A stretch of DNA of 54,297 bases from CALMZN01 sp964443785 (GTDB lineage: Bacteria; Patescibacteriota; Patescibacteriia; UBA1558; GWA2-36-10). The notes beneath the pieces were generated by a model, which was not told where the DNA came from, searched no databases, and was given only the letters and a program-made list of their open reading frames with translations. This document shows, piece after piece, positions 52,258 to 54,297 of this stretch. Within the stretch, counting starts at the first letter, position 1. Each line of letters opens with the position of its first letter. Location of the stretch: positions 1 through 54,297 of the forward strand of contig CAYUER010000003.1 in NCBI GenBank assembly GCA_964443785.1, written 5' to 3'. The translations under genes and the position numbers were made by a program.

Positions 52258-52625
52258 AAAGTTGGTAGATTATAGCTCAAGCCCCATATCACCATCACTG
52301 GTAATAAAACCCAAAAAACTAAAGTAATAAAATCAAACAAGAGCATCAAGATAAATAAAAGACCCTTGTAAAAAATAAGCACCAGACGCATCACAAAGCT
52401 GATAATTCGCCCCTGCTTATCATACTGAGCGAACATTGGTTTGAAAATATTTTTGATCAATAGCGTAAAGCCGGTATTGCGATCAGCCTCCGCGACACCT
52501 CTAGTAAAAAAACTAAAAGCATTTTGCAAACCCACTCCATACCACCAGACTGGAAAATACAAAATCTCTAGAATATAATCTAGAATTAATAACTTGCTAG
52601 CTTGCACTAAAATATTTTTAGCCAT
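52245..52625 (-). CDS. Small membrane protein upstream of the Clp-like gene
   Basis: 126 residues with an amphipathic start, one hydrophobic segment (~17-37) and a strong C-terminal pair (~80-118, 'LVLIFYKGLLFILMLLFDF'). A conserved-looking middle reads 'LIKNIFKPMFAQYDKQGRI'. No family recognised. It overlaps the Clp-like start by 13 nt and shares its promoter, so it is a likely partner of that membrane protein. Its mRNA appears leaderless. Confidence 0.75.
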   Translation of the reverse strand: MAKNILVQASKLLILDYILEILYFPVWWYGVGLQNAFSFFTRGVAEADRNTGFTLLIKNIFKPMFAQYDKQGRIISFVMRLVLIFYKGLLFILMLLFDFITLVFWVLLPVMVIWGLSYNLPTLWQK

Positions 52626-52632
52626 TGACTAT

Positions 52633-52661
52633 ATTATAACATTTTTTAAGACGGACAACAA
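52633..52661 (-). promoter_or_regulatory. Promoter of the membrane protein/Clp unit (leaderless)
   Basis: Minus-strand TTGTTG (52656-52661), 17-nt spacer, perfect TATAAT (52633-52638) with TGT before it (extended -10). Exactly 7 nt precede the ATG at 52625. The -35 box starts 3 nt after the pilin terminator stem. Confidence 0.75.
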
Positions 52662-52664
52662 AAT

Positions 52665-52698
52665 ACCCGCCCAGCCCCTCGCGAGGGGCTGGGCGGGT
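52665..52698. terminator. Palindromic terminator after the pilin-like gene
   Basis: A perfect 34-nt palindrome starting ACCCGCCC, sharing the core CCCAGCCCCTCGCGAGGGGC with the terminator at 40819. On the minus strand it is followed by ATTTTGTTG. It lies 12 nt after the pilin stop. Confidence 0.88.
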
Positions 52699-52710
52699 TT
52701 AAAAATAATA

Positions 52711-53778
52711 TTAATTAGTATAATAAACTGTAATTTTTATATAATCAACGCGACCATAAGAATTACTTGGGCCACCATAATAACTTTTATCTATTTCTAC
52801 CTTTATGCCATTGATTGTGGCTCCAACTGGAATATTATTGAATCCAAAATTAGTAGCCTTTAAATAATTTGTGGTAATAGCACCGCCTACAGCCTTAAAA
52901 GCTACACCAAAATCTGCGTCCATTATATCAGCCGGTGTCCAAGTTTCACCCCACAAATCCGCCTCTCCGCCATATGTAGTCACAGCATCAGTAACATATG
53001 GAAAGGCCGCTCCAGTTGATTTATTGGTCGAGCCATATGAACCATCACTTTTTATTATTTGAACAGCACTATCATACCACACTGGATAATTATCCCTGAC
53101 GGAAGATCTTGAGACATAAACACCGTTATCAGAAACCACATTTGTAGGAGACGTCCATGGATAAGAACCAACACCTCCATCGGCTCCAGTCACTGGATAA
53201 TTTGGTCCGACTGTATAGCTCTGTGGGCCAGGACAAACTCCACAATCTTGAGCGCAGGAACTACAAGACTCACTGCTACCACAATACCCGTCACCACACA
53301 TCTGTTTGTCGCCACTAGTGGCAGCTAATTCATAAGTGTTGCAGGGCTCGATATCATAAGCTCGCCCTCTTTTGATAATATAATAACCAGTCTCATTGCT
53401 AGCTGAGCTGAGCTCTGGATCCATAGGCAAAGTTGGCAAAACACTAGATACAGCCGCAGCCAAATCCACCTTATTGATACTCGAGCCCAAAACAGCGCAA
53501 CTATAAGTACCGGACACTGAACCACCCGCTTTGACGATCGCCAAAGCTTGGTTTTCTGTAATATTAAGCTCAGCTGGCAAAGAGCCAGTGTCAGCAGTGA
53601 CTAGCTTGATAGCCTGCTCCAAGCTTTGAGCGTCATTTTTCCTTTTGGCGTCATTAGTTTCACCAAATCTTTTTTGAGGTTTAGTCGATACAAAAAGAAC
53701 AGTGACCAAAATAGCGATCACTGCCACTACCATAATCAACTCAATCAAGGTAAAGGCCTTGTAGTTTAAAATTTTCAT
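52711..53778 (-). CDS. Type IV pilin-like protein with cysteine-rich and C-terminal beta domain
   Basis: 355 residues. Prepilin signal 'NYKAFTLIELIMVVAVIAIL' with the conserved Glu at +5; the residue before the cut is Ala instead of the usual Gly. A helical stalk and pseudopilin globular part (~25-150, with 'LPTLPMDPELSS' and 'GYYIIKRGRAYDIEPC') are followed by a Cys-rich knot 'CGDGYCGSSESCSSCAQDCG' (~163-182) and a ~170-residue beta-rich domain. It would be processed by a prepilin peptidase and built into a pilus or displayed; the assembly genes are not in this window. Confidence 0.9.
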   Translation of the reverse strand: MKILNYKAFTLIELIMVVAVIAILVTVLFVSTKPQKRFGETNDAKRKNDAQSLEQAIKLVTADTGSLPAELNITENQALAIVKAGGSVSGTYSCAVLGSSINKVDLAAAVSSVLPTLPMDPELSSASNETGYYIIKRGRAYDIEPCNTYELAATSGDKQMCGDGYCGSSESCSSCAQDCGVCPGPQSYTVGPNYPVTGADGGVGSYPWTSPTNVVSDNGVYVSRSSVRDNYPVWYDSAVQIIKSDGSYGSTNKSTGAAFPYVTDAVTTYGGEADLWGETWTPADIMDADFGVAFKAVGGAITTNYLKATNFGFNNIPVGATINGIKVEIDKSYYGGPSNSYGRVDYIKITVYYTN

Positions 53779-53794
53779 ATGAAAAATAAATTAA

Positions 53795-54297
53795 CTAACA
53801 ATCACCTTCACCTGGAATACACGGTACTTCACCGGTTCCTTTATCACCTGGAGCGCAAGAAACCAAACAAGAATTGCAGCTAGCACTACAACCAACAACA
53901 ATATCACAATAATTCTCATCATAAACAATATCTTGCGTGTAATAATCATTGTGGTATGGACAAGTAGCGCCCGCCGCATTGTAATCACAAATTTCACCAC
54001 TCTCCAAAATACCATTACCACAAAGAGCTGGTACTTCTGTAGCTTCATAAGTCGGCAAACTAGCATTGGCTAGCTTCACCATATCTTGAGTCTCGTAGCT
54101 ATCACAAGCGCCCACCACTAGACCAAAATTGTTATCAGCTCGACTAATATAATAGCCCGTATCAGTAGTGCCTGATTTTTCTGGATCGACTGGTAAAACT
54201 GGCAGATGTTTACCCAAAAAATTCGGATCATCTACTACCACGCAATCTTTGGTTTGACCACCGCAAGTCAGCTGAGCTGGAGCACTACATAAAACAC
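53795..54297 (-). CDS. Pilin-like cysteine-rich protein (5' end outside window)
   Basis: The frame is open to the right edge, so the N-terminus is missing; a GTG at 54241 is only an internal codon. The visible 166 residues have a pseudopilin-type end (LPVLPVDPEKS, TDTGYYISRADNNFGLVVGAC) like the preceding pilin, then 'CGNGILESGEICDYN', a Myxococcus-type cysteine-rich repeat, and further Cys pairs (CSASCNSCLVSC). Probably a second type IV pilin-like protein in the same operon, 16 nt before the next gene. Confidence 0.82.
   Translation of the reverse strand, partial: VLCSAPAQLTCGGQTKDCVVVDDPNFLGKHLPVLPVDPEKSGTTDTGYYISRADNNFGLVVGACDSYETQDMVKLANASLPTYEATEVPALCGNGILESGEICDYNAAGATCPYHNDYYTQDIVYDENYCDIVVGCSASCNSCLVSCAPGDKGTGEVPCIPGEGDC

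Noticed and set aside
1..54297. CRISPR array, tRNA or rRNA genes
   Set aside because: No regularly spaced direct repeats and no tRNA-like cloverleaf or rRNA sequence were found in the intergenic gaps by eye; a tRNAscan run would settle the tRNA part.

Overview
The window looks like one scaffold of a Candidatus Patescibacteria (CPR) genome recovered from a metagenome. Reasons: AT-rich background, very tight gene packing, paired surface proteins on a T4SS-pilin-like anchor, type IV pilin-like proteins with cysteine-rich domains, a compact F-type ATP synthase operon, bacterial PheS/PheT and a dimeric GlyRS, few Shine-Dalgarno motifs, and a 100-base N scaffold gap. No rRNA, tRNA, CRISPR array or insertion sequence was found.

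Layout. 1-7629 (minus): two cell-surface proteins that share one N-terminal membrane module; the first is a giant IPT/TIG and FN3 protein cut by the left edge. 7656-10621 (minus): YqeY, ribosomal protein S21, HisRS and signal peptidase I. 10764-14376 (plus): LCP-family protein, GTPase Der, peptidyl-tRNA hydrolase. 14373-15866 (minus): leucyl aminopeptidase. 15867-16379: a GC-rich insert holding a 55-residue CxxC-type protein on the plus strand with its own promoter and terminator, then a MITE-like repeat. 16380-18387 (minus): secE-nusG-rplK-rplA. 18538-23731 (minus): gyrB, a membrane-anchored protein, a polytopic GT-C-like protein and a methyltransferase. 23881-31019 (minus): UvrD/RecB-type helicase-nuclease, DciA-like protein, a membrane protein, pheS and pheT. 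31134-32241 (minus): two beta-carbonic-anhydrase-like paralogues, one of them GC-rich. 32319-39306 (minus): F1Fo ATP synthase in the order atpZ-B-E-F-H-A-G-D-C. 39460-40813 (plus): SpoU methyltransferase and an unknown protein. 40864-49468 (minus): an apparent glyS-initiated operon (M16 peptidase, AI-2E permease, RsmI, TM1266-like regulator, CvpA, TatD, two membrane paralogues, RmuC). 49573-52625 (minus): a small membrane protein and a membrane-anchored ClpC-like ATPase. 52711-54297 (minus): a type IV pilin-like protein and a second pilin-like, cysteine-rich protein cut by the right edge.

Most genes serve information processing and energy conservation. The lineage-specific content is the surface/pilin set at both ends, the membrane Clp protein, and the two GC-rich genes with complete canonical expression signals. 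Transcription units are compact: several terminators overlap the -35 box of the next promoter, and three promoters lie exactly 7 nt before their start codon, which suggests leaderless mRNAs. Best candidates for something undescribed: the GC-rich carbonic-anhydrase-like paralogue with an altered active site, the GC-rich 55-residue zinc-finger-like gene, and the membrane-anchored ClpC-like protein whose first ATPase domain is degenerate.
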